A DNA stretch of 64,000 bases from Henriciella barbarensis (lineage in GTDB: Bacteria > Pseudomonadota > Alphaproteobacteria > Caulobacterales > Hyphomonadaceae). The notes beneath the pieces were generated by a model. That model was not told the DNA's origin. It did no database searches and saw nothing but the letters and a program-made list of their open reading frames with translations. Shown here piece by piece: positions 47,447 through 56,797 of the stretch. Positions within the stretch are counted from its first letter, which is position 1; the number at the start of each line of letters is the position of its first letter. Where the stretch lies: NCBI RefSeq assembly GCF_003576345.1, contig NZ_QWGB01000005.1, forward strand, positions 744,001 to 808,000, read 5' to 3'. The position numbers were made by a program, and so were the translations under genes.

Positions 47447-48457
47447 TCAGTTATCCAGAAGCGCGCTCTTGATGGAATAGATCCACTCATCGCGTTCTAG
47501 ATTGTAGGCCTTGAATGTGGTTGCGAAGTCCCAGTAGCACCAGCCAATACCCCGGTCCTCTGCGGCCTTGCGCATGGCCCGCGTCCAGACCGCGCGCTGG
47601 TCCAGCGGCACCTCTTCATACACGCCGAACTCGCCCAGTAGCATGGGATGGCCCTGCTCGCTTGCGAACCTTGCAGCCGCTTCTGCGCCTGCATTGATTT
47701 CGCTGTATTCGGCGACCGTACCCCAGCGCGTGCCGGTCGGCGGGGGTGGGTCGGCAAAGAAGGCGCCCTGATGGGTAAAATCGTAAGGCTCATAGCTGTG
47801 GAAGGTCAGAATGATCCGGTCATCCTCTGGCGGATTGCTATCGAGCAGCGCCGAGAGCGAACCCCAGCCCGCACTGCCCACAACGACCCAGCGGCCCGGA
47901 TGATATTCGCGAACGATGGAGAGAAGCTCAGCGTTTACCGCATCGGTACGCTCTACCGTCATGCGATCGTTCGGCTCGTTGAGTAGCTCAAGGATGACAC
48001 TGTCCGGTGCATCCTGCAGCGCTTCGGCAATCTGACGCCACATCGCGAACAGGCGCTCATAATGCGCATCTGGGTGCGACATGAGGTCGTTATAGTGATG
48101 CAGGTCAACGATGGTCTGAAGGCCTGCGGCATCTGCTTGCGTGATAACCTCTTTCACACGGTCGATGTGGTCCTGCCGGATCGTGTAGGGCGCGCGCTGC
48201 ATGGCATGTACGTCCCAGCGCACCGGCAAGCGCACCGTGTCGAAGCCTGCCGCCTTTATTGTCTCAAGGTCTTCTGCCCGGATCGAATATCCCCAGTCGC
48301 CTTCATTGGGCGCTTCCAGTGCCCCGCCAAGGTTCATGCAGCGCTGCACGGGAGATGCAGGTACGCGCATTTCACCGCGTGGAGCCGCTGACGAAGAGGG
48401 CCCCGAGCAGGCCATAAGCGTCAGGGCCAGGGCGGAACTGGCAAAACGGACCAGCAT
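47447..48457 (-). CDS. GH5-family glycoside hydrolase lipoprotein
   Basis: A 336-residue exported cellulase-type enzyme. The signal ends in LTLMAC (lipobox Cys). The (beta/alpha)8 barrel carries the acid-base Glu in LELLNEPND and the nucleophile Glu in LLGEFGVYEEV, plus HSYEPYDFTHQGA. It may act on cell-wall or environmental beta-glucans. GAGGAG nine bases before supports ATG at 48457; the frame is open upstream but not needed. Confidence 0.88.
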   Translation of the reverse strand: MLVRFASSALALTLMACSGPSSSAAPRGEMRVPASPVQRCMNLGGALEAPNEGDWGYSIRAEDLETIKAAGFDTVRLPVRWDVHAMQRAPYTIRQDHIDRVKEVITQADAAGLQTIVDLHHYNDLMSHPDAHYERLFAMWRQIAEALQDAPDSVILELLNEPNDRMTVERTDAVNAELLSIVREYHPGRWVVVGSAGWGSLSALLDSNPPEDDRIILTFHSYEPYDFTHQGAFFADPPPPTGTRWGTVAEYSEINAGAEAAARFASEQGHPMLLGEFGVYEEVPLDQRAVWTRAMRKAAEDRGIGWCYWDFATTFKAYNLERDEWIYSIKSALLDN

Positions 48458-48584
48458 GGGCAATCTCCTCGGGCAATTCTTGCACTGCTGGCGCATACAT
48501 TATGCCAGCTCTCACTGCCTAGCCCTGTCTTGCCTGCCATCGCCTTAATCTGTAGCAGGCAATCGATCACAATCTGGAGATGAC

Positions 48585-49547
48585 ATGCCCGCAGGTCTTG
48601 CCCCCAAGCTCAAACTCAGAATCGGCACCAGAGGATCTCCGCTGGCCCTGGTGCAGGCACGGCAGGTGGGCGCTGACCTTGAACGCCTCGGAAATGGCGA
48701 GGTCACCTGCGAGATCGTGACCTTCACGACGGGCGGCGACAAGCTGACAACCCAGCGACTCATCAATGCAGGCGGCAAGGGTCTTTTCACGCGTGAAATC
48801 GATCAGGCAGTGGATGATGGCCGGTGCGATCTCGCGGTTCACAGCCTGAAGGACGTGCCGGGCGCGCTGCCGGATGGGCAGGCTCTCCTCGCCTTTCCGA
48901 AGCGCGAAGACCCACGCGACGGCTTCATTTCCCTGACCGGCGTCAAAAGCGCGCGCGACCTTCCAGAAGGCGCGACCGTCGGCACAGCCAGCCTTCGGCG
49001 CGAATCCCAGACGCTCGCCATGCGACCAGACCTCAAGATCGTGACCTTCCGCGGCAATGTGCAGACCCGGATGAAAAAGCTCGAAGATGGCCTCGCCGAC
49101 GCGACCTATCTGGCGATGTCGGGCCTTGAACGTCTCGAAATGACACATGTTGCCGTCCCGGTCCCGATCAGCGACATGATCCCGGCTGCAGGTCAGGGCA
49201 TCATAACGGTTGCAGCACGCCCGGATGATCTTGATCCAGCGGTGGTCGATCTCATCAAATCCCTGAACCATGAGGAAAGCCGCCTCGCCGCCACCGCAGA
49301 GCGCGCTTTTCTTGTTGAACTCGACGGCTCCTGCCGGACGGCCATGGGCGGCCATGCGCGGCTGGAAGACGGCAAGTGGCTGTTTGACGGCGAAGTGCTG
49401 GAGCCTGATGGCTCTCGCCGCTGGATGCAGGCGGATGCGCTTTCAGGCGATGTAAGCGACGAGGCCCTGGCAGGCCTTGGCCGCAGCATCGGCGAGCGCA
49501 TTCGCGAAGCGGCTGGTGGTGATCTGCCAGCCTTCGAAGATGACTAG
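48585..49547 (+). CDS. hemC: Porphobilinogen deaminase (hydroxymethylbilane synthase)
   Basis: Joins four porphobilinogens into hydroxymethylbilane on the way to haem. The 320-residue protein has [15 protein letters not shown], the catalytic Asp region [13 protein letters not shown], and the dipyrromethane-binding Cys in [13 protein letters not shown]. Its stop overlaps hemD. Confidence 0.96.
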   Translation: MPAGLAPKLKLRIGTRGSPLALVQARQVGADLERLGNGEVTCEIVTFTTGGDKLTTQRLINAGGKGLFTREIDQAVDDGRCDLAVHSLKDVPGALPDGQALLAFPKREDPRDGFISLTGVKSARDLPEGATVGTASLRRESQTLAMRPDLKIVTFRGNVQTRMKKLEDGLADATYLAMSGLERLEMTHVAVPVPISDMIPAAGQGIITVAARPDDLDPAVVDLIKSLNHEESRLAATAERAFLVELDGSCRTAMGGHARLEDGKWLFDGEVLEPDGSRRWMQADALSGDVSDEALAGLGRSIGERIREAAGGDLPAFEDD

Positions 49548-50259
49548 CCCAACCATCATCGTCACGCGCAGCCAGCCGGGCGCAGACCAGACAGCCAGAG
49601 CCCTGGAAGAACGCGGCCTGACCGTGATCGTCACGCCTGCGATCGAGCTTACACGTAGTGACGCCGCGCTGCCGGACTTGTCAGCCTATGGCGGGTTGAT
49701 CTTTACCAGCGCGAATGGCGTGCGCTTCCTGTCGGCCGAGACCGAAGCGCGCGACCTGCCCACATGGTGCGTCGGACCTGCGACAGCATCAGAGGCGCTG
49801 CTTGAAGGCTATAGCCCGGTGCATCAGTCATCAGGTGATGCCGAGGACCTTGCCCATTATATCGCCCATCACTGGCCGTCGGGCCAGTCGAAACGCTTGC
49901 TGCATGTCGCCAATTCCGCGGCGAAAGGCATCGTGAAAGCTGCGCTCGAGGGGGAGGGATTCGAGGTCGACTTCCTCGCTCTCTATGAGGCAAGCTATGC
50001 GCCCGGCCTCACTCCGGCTGCTCGGGCAGCAATAGAAAGCGGTGAGCCCTGCATTGTGCTCGTCCACTCTGCGAAAGGGGCGAAGGCTTTCATGGATCTC
50101 AGCGAGGGTCTGGACCTTAGTCGCATCTCGTACGTTGCGATCTCAGAGCAGGCGGCCGGACCCCTGCGTGAGGGCGGTGAGGACCTGATTGACGTTGCAG
50201 AACATCCAGACGAAGCGCACCTTCTGGAAACGCTCGACCGTTTCCTTGCCACGCGCTAG
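49540..50259 (+). CDS. hemD: Uroporphyrinogen-III synthase
   Basis: Closes hydroxymethylbilane to uroporphyrinogen III. The 239-residue protein begins [21 protein letters not shown] and has [13 protein letters not shown] and [12 protein letters not shown], the two matching halves of this bilobal fold. The ATG at 49540 overlaps the end of hemC by eight bases; the two act in series. Confidence 0.9.
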   Translation: MTSPTIIVTRSQPGADQTARALEERGLTVIVTPAIELTRSDAALPDLSAYGGLIFTSANGVRFLSAETEARDLPTWCVGPATASEALLEGYSPVHQSSGDAEDLAHYIAHHWPSGQSKRLLHVANSAAKGIVKAALEGEGFEVDFLALYEASYAPGLTPAARAAIESGEPCIVLVHSAKGAKAFMDLSEGLDLSRISYVAISEQAAGPLREGGEDLIDVAEHPDEAHLLETLDRFLATR

Positions 50260-50319
50260 GCGGCAAAACATTGGCGGGCATCTGGACCGATTGGCCCGGA
50301 GCCGACAGGATAAAACCGA

Positions 50320-51510
50320 ATGAGTGATCCGCAGACCCCGACGACAGATCCGATCGATGCCGAGTTCGAACCGGCAGAGAGCGAGACGGCACAGGAAACC
50401 CATGCGGACGAAAAGCCTGCCCGCAAGTCATCAAGTGGCGGGCCGGGCTGGCTATCGCTTCTCTTCGTCATGCTTGTCGCCTTCGGTGCGCTCGGGCTTT
50501 CCCTCTGGTCGTCCGGCCTGCTCCAGAAAGGGCTGGAGCCAGACGAGACCGCCACCGGCCTTGCCGCGATGACGGACCGTCAGGGAGAGCTGGCTAGCCG
50601 TATCGATACGCTTGAACAGCAACTCACAGAAGTCAGTGCCCGGATAGACAGGCTGAGTGGCGACGTAGAAGCGCTTGGTGCTGCGGCCCCTACCAGCGCG
50701 ACGCCCGCTGAAGCCAGCGCCGTCGATGAAGGCGCTCTCGCCGACCTCGCCACCCGTATCGAGGCGCTGGAAGAGGCGCAGGAAAATCAGCCAGCCTCAA
50801 CATCTTCGATTGACCCCCAGCGCGTTGCCGATCTTGAAGCCGCACTTCAGTCTCTCGACAGCGAGAGCGCGCCCACATCGGCAGAAATTGCTGCCCTGAA
50901 GCAGGAAGTCTCGAGCCTCCGGGCCCGCGTACAGCAGCTCGCTTCCGCGCAATCTGCACTGGAAGAGGCTGGCGCTGAAACATCCAGACGCGCCGAAGAC
51001 GCCCGGCGCTCTGCTACGACAGCCGCTGAGAGCGCCCTTGCAATCGCCTCTATAGAAAACGCCATCGCGACGGGCGCAAGCTTTCAAGCCTCCGCCAAGC
51101 GCTTGCTGGCGCTTCAGCCAGCCAGTGACGCCGCTGCCGCGCTGGAGCGCTTGTCGCGTGGCCCAGTCCCCAGCCTCGCCATGCTTCAGGGACGCTTCGA
51201 TGAGTTAAAAGCTGACGCTCTGGATAGAGATAGCCAGGCAGCTGGAGAACCAGGCTGGGTGGATACGATTTTCGGTGACATGGTCTCTGTCCGACGTGGC
51301 AGCGGCGCCAGCATTGTCCCTGAAATCCTCTCACAAGCTGAGGCCGCCCTTGAAGCTGGCGACCTGGAGGAAGCGATATCAACGCTCGAAGGTCTGCCCG
51401 AAGAAAGCCGGGCTGTTTACGCAGACTGGCTTACCTATGCTCGCAACCGGGTCGATGCCCAAAGCGCGATTGACGTCCTTCGCCTCGAATTTGCCGCGCA
51501 AACCCCTTAG
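50320..51510 (+). CDS. Mic60/mitofilin-like inner-membrane protein
   Basis: A 396-residue protein with one membrane helix (about 45-68, LSLLFVMLVAFGALGLSLWS), a long periplasmic coiled coil (about 85-235, rich in Ala/Glu/Gln) and a C-terminal mitofilin-like domain ending VYADWLTYARNRVDAQSAIDVL. Alphaproteobacterial homologues of mitochondrial Mic60 stand between hemD and hemY, as here, and are tied to membrane curvature and contact sites. Role in this strain: probably envelope architecture. Confidence 0.82.
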   Translation: MSDPQTPTTDPIDAEFEPAESETAQETHADEKPARKSSSGGPGWLSLLFVMLVAFGALGLSLWSSGLLQKGLEPDETATGLAAMTDRQGELASRIDTLEQQLTEVSARIDRLSGDVEALGAAAPTSATPAEASAVDEGALADLATRIEALEEAQENQPASTSSIDPQRVADLEAALQSLDSESAPTSAEIAALKQEVSSLRARVQQLASAQSALEEAGAETSRRAEDARRSATTAAESALAIASIENAIATGASFQASAKRLLALQPASDAAAALERLSRGPVPSLAMLQGRFDELKADALDRDSQAAGEPGWVDTIFGDMVSVRRGSGASIVPEILSQAEAALEAGDLEEAISTLEGLPEESRAVYADWLTYARNRVDAQSAIDVLRLEFAAQTP

Positions 51511-51521
51511 ATGAGTTTCCA

Positions 51522-52991
51522 ATGATCGCTCTATTTCTCATCGTCTGTCTCATTGTTGTCGCTGGCCTCATCGTCCTCTGGGCGTCTGGCCTGTCAGGCA
51601 ATGTCGTCATCACGCTCGGCGCCGACACGATCAGCATCGAACTTGTCGTCGCCATTCTGGGCGTCATTTTGCTGGGCGCTGTCATGGCGCTTGTCTGGGC
51701 CGCACTTGCTGGCCTTATCAAACTGCCGAAACGCTTTGGGCAGGCGCGCCGCAATTCGAAAAAACGCAGCGCCAACCGGTCACTGGCCGACGGCCTCCTT
51801 GCCGCCGAAGCAGGCGATATCAGCCTGTCGCGCAAGCATGCGAGCCGCGCGGCCCAGCATGCCGATGATGAGCGCCTGAAGCTGCTGCTTGAAGCACGCA
51901 CGGCAGAGATCGCTCATGACTGGCCAAGCGCTGAACGCGCCTGGGGCCAGCTTGCCCGTCTTTCCGGCGGCGAACTTGCCGGCCTACGGGGCGCAGCAAT
52001 TGCCGCAACCGAGCGCGGCGACACGGCCGCCGCCGAAGCCCGCGCCCGCGAAGCGCTTGAACTGAAAACCGCTGCCGACTGGCCGTTCACCTCCCTGTTC
52101 GACAGCCAGGTCGCGCGGGGTCACTGGCAGGATGCGCTGGAAACACTCGTCATCGGGGAGCGGCGCGGCCTTATTTCAGGCGACAGCCTTCGGCGCAGGC
52201 GCTCTGTGCTTTACACCGCCCACGCCACCGGCATGCCCAATGCAGACCGCCGCGAAGCACAGAAGCTGCTCGCTGATGCGTTGCGCGCTTCACCAGCCTT
52301 TGCACCCGCAGCCTATCATGGGGCACGCCAGCTGAAACTCGAGGGCAAGGTAAAAGCCGCGCAGGGTGTGCTAGAACGTGGCTGGCGCTCCAGTCCGCAT
52401 CCCGCACTCGCCCATCTCAGCCGCAGACTGGGCCCGGAAGACACGCCAAGGACACAGGCCGCCCGGCTGAACGCGCTCATCGCCACCAATCCTGACGCGC
52501 GCGAAAGCCGCATCCTCAAGGCAGAGATTGCGATGGCCGACCGCGACTGGATCGGCGCCATCCGCGAACTCGCCCCCCTCGTGGAGGAGCAACCAACTGC
52601 TCGCCTTTCCCTGCTTCTGGAACAGGCGCTTCGCGGCTATGGCGACAATTCAGAAGCTGACCGCTGGGGCCGTATGGCGATCACCGCATCTAGAGAGGCA
52701 GAATGGTCGGATATCGACCCGAACGGACAGGCCTTTGACTATTCGCGCCGTGACTGGGCGCGACTTGTCTACACCTTCGGTGATGCGGGCACACTCATCC
52801 ATCCGCGTTACGAATCCTATGGACGTGAGCTTGAAGCAGGACGTTACATCGCGCTTCCCGCGCCTGTTGCCGCCGTGCGCACGAGAGAAGCCGAACCTCA
52901 GAAGGCTCTGCCACCCGCCAGCGAGCCAGCACGTACCATGACGGAGCCGCCGGCCGACTATGTCCGCGGTGGCGCCGAGGACGACGCCTAG
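51522..52991 (+). CDS. hemY: HemY-like TPR membrane protein
   Basis: A 489-residue protein with two N-terminal membrane helices (about 1-22 and 40-63) and TPR-like helical repeats through the rest (SADRRE-type pairs such as LAAEAGDISLSRKHASRAA). It matches the HemY N-terminal domain family located with hem genes. Despite the name, the enzymatic role is unclear. It follows mic60 by 11 bases. Confidence 0.85.
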   Translation: MIALFLIVCLIVVAGLIVLWASGLSGNVVITLGADTISIELVVAILGVILLGAVMALVWAALAGLIKLPKRFGQARRNSKKRSANRSLADGLLAAEAGDISLSRKHASRAAQHADDERLKLLLEARTAEIAHDWPSAERAWGQLARLSGGELAGLRGAAIAATERGDTAAAEARAREALELKTAADWPFTSLFDSQVARGHWQDALETLVIGERRGLISGDSLRRRRSVLYTAHATGMPNADRREAQKLLADALRASPAFAPAAYHGARQLKLEGKVKAAQGVLERGWRSSPHPALAHLSRRLGPEDTPRTQAARLNALIATNPDARESRILKAEIAMADRDWIGAIRELAPLVEEQPTARLSLLLEQALRGYGDNSEADRWGRMAITASREAEWSDIDPNGQAFDYSRRDWARLVYTFGDAGTLIHPRYESYGRELEAGRYIALPAPVAAVRTREAEPQKALPPASEPARTMTEPPADYVRGGAEDDA

Positions 52992-53078
52992 CGCCGCGAA
53001 CGGGCGTGCTGCGCCCCTATGAATTGGCCACTTGCCGAACGGCACACTTGAAGGTATGGAGGCGCCTTCCAACGGATA

Positions 53079-53154
53079 GCCGCCTTAGCTCAGCTGGTAG
53101 AGCATCGCATTCGTAATGCGGGGGTCAGGTGTTCAAGTCACCTAGGCGGCACCA
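53079..53154 (+). tRNA. tRNA-Thr (CGU anticodon), target of the integrated element
   Basis: A 76-base cloverleaf with CCA encoded: acceptor GCCGCCT/AGGCGGC, D arm GCTC-GAGC, anticodon arm TCGCA-TTCGTAA-TGCGG with anticodon CGT (RNA CGU, reads ACG), T arm AGGTG-TTCAAGT-CACCT. The 3' end continues into five Ts. The last 24 bases are repeated at the right end of the element. Confidence 0.95.
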
Positions 53155-53159
53155 TTTTT
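53131..53159 (+). repeat. attL: 29-bp direct repeat within tRNA-Thr
   Basis: The 29 bases from the T loop of the tRNA (starting GTTCAAGTCACC) through CCA and five Ts are identical to 63443-63471. Together they bound the integrated element. The tRNA stays intact at the left end. Confidence 0.93.
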
Positions 53160-53333
53160 ACAAAATTATTCTATTGTTTTCAGATATTTAGATTATTCTG
53201 CATATCTCAGACCACCTTCTGGGCCACCCTTCGGCCTGCGGTTGTTCGGCACACTTCGCTTTAGACACGCCATTTCTGCGTGCGCCCCCAAAATGCTATG
53301 TCTTATAGGGCGCGGTAACCCATGAGGCTAACT

Positions 53334-53687
53334 ATGAGCGGCCAAGTAAAACAAGATTCTAGTAAAGTTATATCGGCTTACCTTGATAGCCTTCGCCAAA
53401 TCGAACGATCGAGCCCAAGCGGCTTCTATTGGGACAGGCTATTTAAGATGATCGTGCGCAACGCTCCCAAGGAAAATTGGCCTGCGAACCCCCTAATTCT
53501 CAATGGCTCAGTAGCCTCTCACGCTCACAAACATCGTCGACTGGAGGAGCATTTGCTGTTTGCTGCGAAGCATGGGCGACTTTTCGAGACCTTGGCATAC
53601 TTAGAGCGCATGCCGGATAAGGCTTGGAACTCTGCCCCCCTATCAACGTGGGACGAAGAGGACCTATGGGTTGAGGGCGACTGGTAA
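53334..53687 (+). CDS. Hypothetical protein of the integrated element
   Basis: A 117-residue product, not recognised. It is rich in charged and aromatic residues (GFYWDRLFKMI, LLFAAKHGRLFETLAYLERMP) and probably a soluble helical protein. GAGG at 53324-53327 sits six bases before ATG at 53334; an ATG at 53322 is also possible. Base use is less GC-biased than in the core genes. Confidence 0.5.
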   Translation: MSGQVKQDSSKVISAYLDSLRQIERSSPSGFYWDRLFKMIVRNAPKENWPANPLILNGSVASHAHKHRRLEEHLLFAAKHGRLFETLAYLERMPDKAWNSAPLSTWDEEDLWVEGDW

Positions 53688-53869
53688 TACAGTCCACGCA
53701 GCCTAATCTACTAGCGGCTTGAACGAGCTCGACAAAATGCGTCGAAATCATCAGGAGGCGGTTTGAAACGGCCGCGCAATTTTGGCTGATTGCGGCGCAT
53801 TGAGATTACCACGCAGTTGCGCGGTATTATTCCACGTGTATCCACAGAGTGACACGCTGGAGCGCTGGA

Positions 53870-54520
53870 ATGGAATATAGACTACCGTCCGATCTCTGGT
53901 TGCTCTCTTCGACTGTTTCGGTCGTCGAGGCGACTTTGCTGTTGCTGAACATCGAACCTCAGAGTGTTTCGCAGTTTGTCGAAGGTTGGGACGACGATAA
54001 AAAGCCCGTGCACTATATCGCTGCCCGCAACGCTCTGGTTGGAGCCATTAGGGGAGAGCAAGTTTCAGGGGAGCTCGTCCCTCAGACCTATGAGAAGTTC
54101 CCGCAGGGCGGAATTGAGGTCGACTACGAGCGCATCGATCATCACGCTTCTTACGTGTACGTCCAGTCGCTTGCGTCTTGGCTCTGTGAGCGCGGCTTCG
54201 ACAACACGATCTTCGCGCGATCCGGGGAGAAAAAGTCAGGTTTTCGTGACCCAAGTCATCCCCGCTATTCGGCCAAGCTGGTTGCGGCAGTGGAGGCTTG
54301 GGAGGCTTTCGATGAAGACTCGAACGAACGCGGAACGCCGAAACAGCGACTTGCAAAGTGGTTGAGGTTGAACGCGGCGCGTTTCGGTCTGACAAACGAC
54401 GATGGAAAACCGAGCGAGAATGTCATCGAAGAGCTGGCAAAGATCGGCAATTGGGCCACAACGGGCGGCGCGCCAAAGCAGAAGTCCGACGAACCTGGAC
54501 CAGATAAAACACCTCAATAA
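53870..54520 (+). CDS. Hypothetical protein of the integrated element
   Basis: A 216-residue product. GGAG seven bases before fixes the ATG at 53870. The C-terminal part (SNERGTPKQRLAKWLRLNAA then EELAKIGNWATTGGAP) recalls a motif common in small proteins of proteobacterial integrative elements, but no function is assigned. It is followed by a 163-base regulatory gap before alpA. Confidence 0.55.
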   Translation: MEYRLPSDLWLLSSTVSVVEATLLLLNIEPQSVSQFVEGWDDDKKPVHYIAARNALVGAIRGEQVSGELVPQTYEKFPQGGIEVDYERIDHHASYVYVQSLASWLCERGFDNTIFARSGEKKSGFRDPSHPRYSAKLVAAVEAWEAFDEDSNERGTPKQRLAKWLRLNAARFGLTNDDGKPSENVIEELAKIGNWATTGGAPKQKSDEPGPDKTPQ

Positions 54521-54571
54521 AACAGGGTTATATAGCGTCGGCGGCGGTAAAAGCTCTTTGCTTTCTAGTAG

Positions 54572-54624
54572 AACCTAACCGACAGTTGGCTAATAGCTGC
54601 TGCGAACTTTTTGCAACCTAACCG
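54572..54624. repeat. Two AACCTAACCG direct repeats before alpA
   Basis: AACCTAACCG occurs at 54572-54581 and 54615-54624, start to start 43 bases apart, in the AT-rich stretch upstream of alpA. Possible operators. Confidence 0.4.
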
Positions 54625-54683
54625 CCTATTATCTAGCCGCAGCTGACCGGACGTTATTGTCACCGCACAAACGGAGACAAACA

Positions 54684-54890
54684 ATGTTCCATCATTCCGA
54701 ACTTCCTGAAACGGGCTTTCTTCGCCTGAAGTCGATCCTCGCGCCTTATGGTCCGATCCCTGTCAGCAAATCGACCTGGTGGGCTGGCGTGAAAGACGGG
54801 CGCTTTCCAAAGCCGAAGAAGCTTGGCGAACGCGTGACTGTCTGGCGCGTAGAAGATATTCGCGAGCTGATTGAAAATGGCGTGGCTTAG
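54684..54890 (+). CDS. AlpA-family regulator
   Basis: A 68-residue MerR-like helix-turn-helix protein: FLRLKSILAPYGPIPVSKSTWWAGVKDGRFPKPKKLGERVTVWRVEDI is the AlpA/phage excisionase pattern. GGAG sits before ATG at 54684. AlpA proteins switch on integrase genes or control excision in phage satellites. It probably governs this element. Confidence 0.85.
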   Translation: MFHHSELPETGFLRLKSILAPYGPIPVSKSTWWAGVKDGRFPKPKKLGERVTVWRVEDIRELIENGVA

Positions 54891-54908
54891 ATCTGGGCGT
54901 TCGATCAG

Positions 54909-55325
54909 ATGTCACAGCCCACCTATCCAAGCAGTCGTCATGATCGGCCTCACGCAAGGATCTACGATCACTGGCTGAAGCACCCTTCGTGGATCAATCT
55001 ATCGGGACAGGCGCACAAAATCATCTCGATGCTCAAAGCGTCTTTTCGTCCGGACCAGCCAAATGCTTTTCCGGTAGGTGAGCGCCGGATAGCAGAGATG
55101 AGCGGGTGCGCACCCCGAACGGCGAAGCTGGCGATCGATGAGCTGATAGCCTCTGGCTTCTTGAGAGTGGAACGCGCCGGTCGCAACAGGGGCGCAGCGG
55201 TAGGCCGGGAGCGGGTGGTTTCACTGACATGCAAAGACACTGAAACAGCTGCGGGAGATCCTGATTTGCCGCTCAAGCTCTGGAGGCAGACGATGAAATC
55301 TACACGCCTCAAATCTGCTGCATGA
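54909..55325 (+). CDS. Winged-helix protein of the element
   Basis: A 138-residue protein with a winged helix-turn-helix at about 50-90 (RRIAEMSGCAPRTAKLAIDELIASGFL). Likely a regulator or replication-associated DNA binder. It follows alpA by 18 bases. Not assigned to a named family. Confidence 0.65.
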   Translation: MSQPTYPSSRHDRPHARIYDHWLKHPSWINLSGQAHKIISMLKASFRPDQPNAFPVGERRIAEMSGCAPRTAKLAIDELIASGFLRVERAGRNRGAAVGRERVVSLTCKDTETAAGDPDLPLKLWRQTMKSTRLKSAA

Positions 55326-55576
55326 ACGCATCAAATCTAATGCGTCTAAGGAAGAGTTTTGAGGGGCCGAAACCTCAGAAAACCTCAGTGCTACCAAGCT
55401 TGTACGTCGGATATCGCCGGACGCCGAGAATACCCCTCCACCCATATAGCGTTGCAGCAGACATGCTGAACCTGACAAAACCTGACGCTGAGCCCAACGC
55501 CGCCCCGCCGCTCATACGAGCGGGGCAAGGCGGGCGGCGATCCAGCAGGGTCCCGACACATCCACTTTCCACATGA
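55322..55576 (+). CDS. Possible small protein overlapping the winged-helix gene
   Basis: An 84-residue frame starting ATGA over the upstream stop. Its composition (many Pro, Arg, Ser) is not clearly coding, and no family was recognised. The overlap is its only real support. Confidence 0.3.
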   Translation: MNASNLMRLRKSFEGPKPQKTSVLPSLYVGYRRTPRIPLHPYSVAADMLNLTKPDAEPNAAPPLIRAGQGGRRSSRVPTHPLST

Positions 55577-55599
55577 TTGCGAAAACAGAGGGCTGAGAC

Positions 55600-56199
55600 A
55601 TGGGCGGATACGGATCTGGAAGACATGCGCGATGCGCCGCCAGGAGCGATCAGTTTCACAAGCTGGATTTGGCGGACTTTCCCCGTGAGTGGTTTCAGCG
55701 TCACTTGTCCGGCACAGTCACTTGGTCACGCGGCGATCATAAGACTGGTAGCGTTGGCTACCGCCTGTCGCCCGATCGCATGGTGCTGCGCTATAGCGTG
55801 CCGAAGGATGGCGGGCGGCGGCACATAGAGGAAAGCTTCGTCATGCGCCCCACCGAGCAGCCTCTGGGCGGCCAGCGCTGGTGGATCGAGTGCAAGGGGT
55901 GCGGACGTCAATGCAGGGTGCTCTACGGGGCGACATACTTCCGCTGCAGGCAATGTCGCCGCCTTACCTATGAAAGCCAGTATGAGCGCATATACGCCCC
56001 CGGCGTGACACGTGCGATGCGGGTGCGTAAGAAGCTGAAGGGCGAGATTGGTCTCGCCTATGCCTTCCCCGATCGTCCCAAGGGTATGCATTGGAAGACC
56101 TATTACCGGCTGCGGGAGGCAGACTGGGCGGCGCAAATGCGGATTGATGCTATGCTTATGGGGGCTGCGAGTAAGTTGAGGCAATCGCGCTCGCGATAG
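55600..56199 (+). CDS. MGGYGSGR-type zinc-ribbon mobile-element protein
   Basis: A 199-residue protein that begins MGGYGSGRH, a start found in proteins of phages and integrative elements. A zinc ribbon is likely from CKGCGRQC and YFRCRQC. The rest is basic and may bind nucleic acid. Function unknown. GAGGG precedes the ATG. Confidence 0.7.
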   Translation: MGGYGSGRHARCAARSDQFHKLDLADFPREWFQRHLSGTVTWSRGDHKTGSVGYRLSPDRMVLRYSVPKDGGRRHIEESFVMRPTEQPLGGQRWWIECKGCGRQCRVLYGATYFRCRQCRRLTYESQYERIYAPGVTRAMRVRKKLKGEIGLAYAFPDRPKGMHWKTYYRLREADWAAQMRIDAMLMGAASKLRQSRSR

Positions 56200-56233
56200 A
56201 TTTGGGTAGACATGGCAACGATGGGGGACAGTA

Positions 56234-56797
56234 ATGCTGCAACTTCTAACGGCAGAAGAGATCGCCTTTCTGGAAAAGCAGAATCTAGCACTCGATGAGG
56301 TGCTTTGGGTGGAAGGTATGTCTGTCTCCGAACGCAAAGCTGTAATGAAGGCACAAGGGAAGCTCATAGCTGCCGGAGGTTCGCCATGTGCGATCGCAGG
56401 GCACCGGCTGCGTACGCGGCATGGGCATTGCGTACAGTGTGACACAGCCAAGATCGCGTTTGCGTCGAGAGCAAGTAAGAGTGCGTCGGTATATGTCCTT
56501 CACTCCCACAGCACCGGGTTGGTGAAGGTCGGCGTCACCACAAACATAGATGATCGCCTGGCGAACCTGCGTTCTCAGGCCTATGGCGAAGCAACTGATT
56601 GGAAGGTCGTCTTCCTTTCCCCCGAACTGAAGAATGCCGGTCGAATTGAGATCAGCCTACATAAAGCGCTTAGGTCGCACGAGCACGAAGGCGGCTTTTC
56701 AATGCGCGCTGGAACTGTCCAACGCTCCACGGAATGCTTCAGCTGCGATTCTGAGTATGCTGTAGGACTTGCTAAGCGCCTTATCGACAAAGACTAA
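56234..56797 (+). CDS. GIY-YIG nuclease-domain protein
   Basis: A 187-residue protein with an N-terminal domain of unknown type and a C-terminal GIY-YIG (T5orf172-like) domain from about residue 85: SVYVLHSHSTGLVKVGVTTNIDDRLANL, with the Arg and a Glu further on (GRIEISLHKALR). Such domains occur in phage defence and mobile elements. GGGGGA precedes the ATG at 56234. Target unknown. Confidence 0.78.
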   Translation: MLQLLTAEEIAFLEKQNLALDEVLWVEGMSVSERKAVMKAQGKLIAAGGSPCAIAGHRLRTRHGHCVQCDTAKIAFASRASKSASVYVLHSHSTGLVKVGVTTNIDDRLANLRSQAYGEATDWKVVFLSPELKNAGRIEISLHKALRSHEHEGGFSMRAGTVQRSTECFSCDSEYAVGLAKRLIDKD

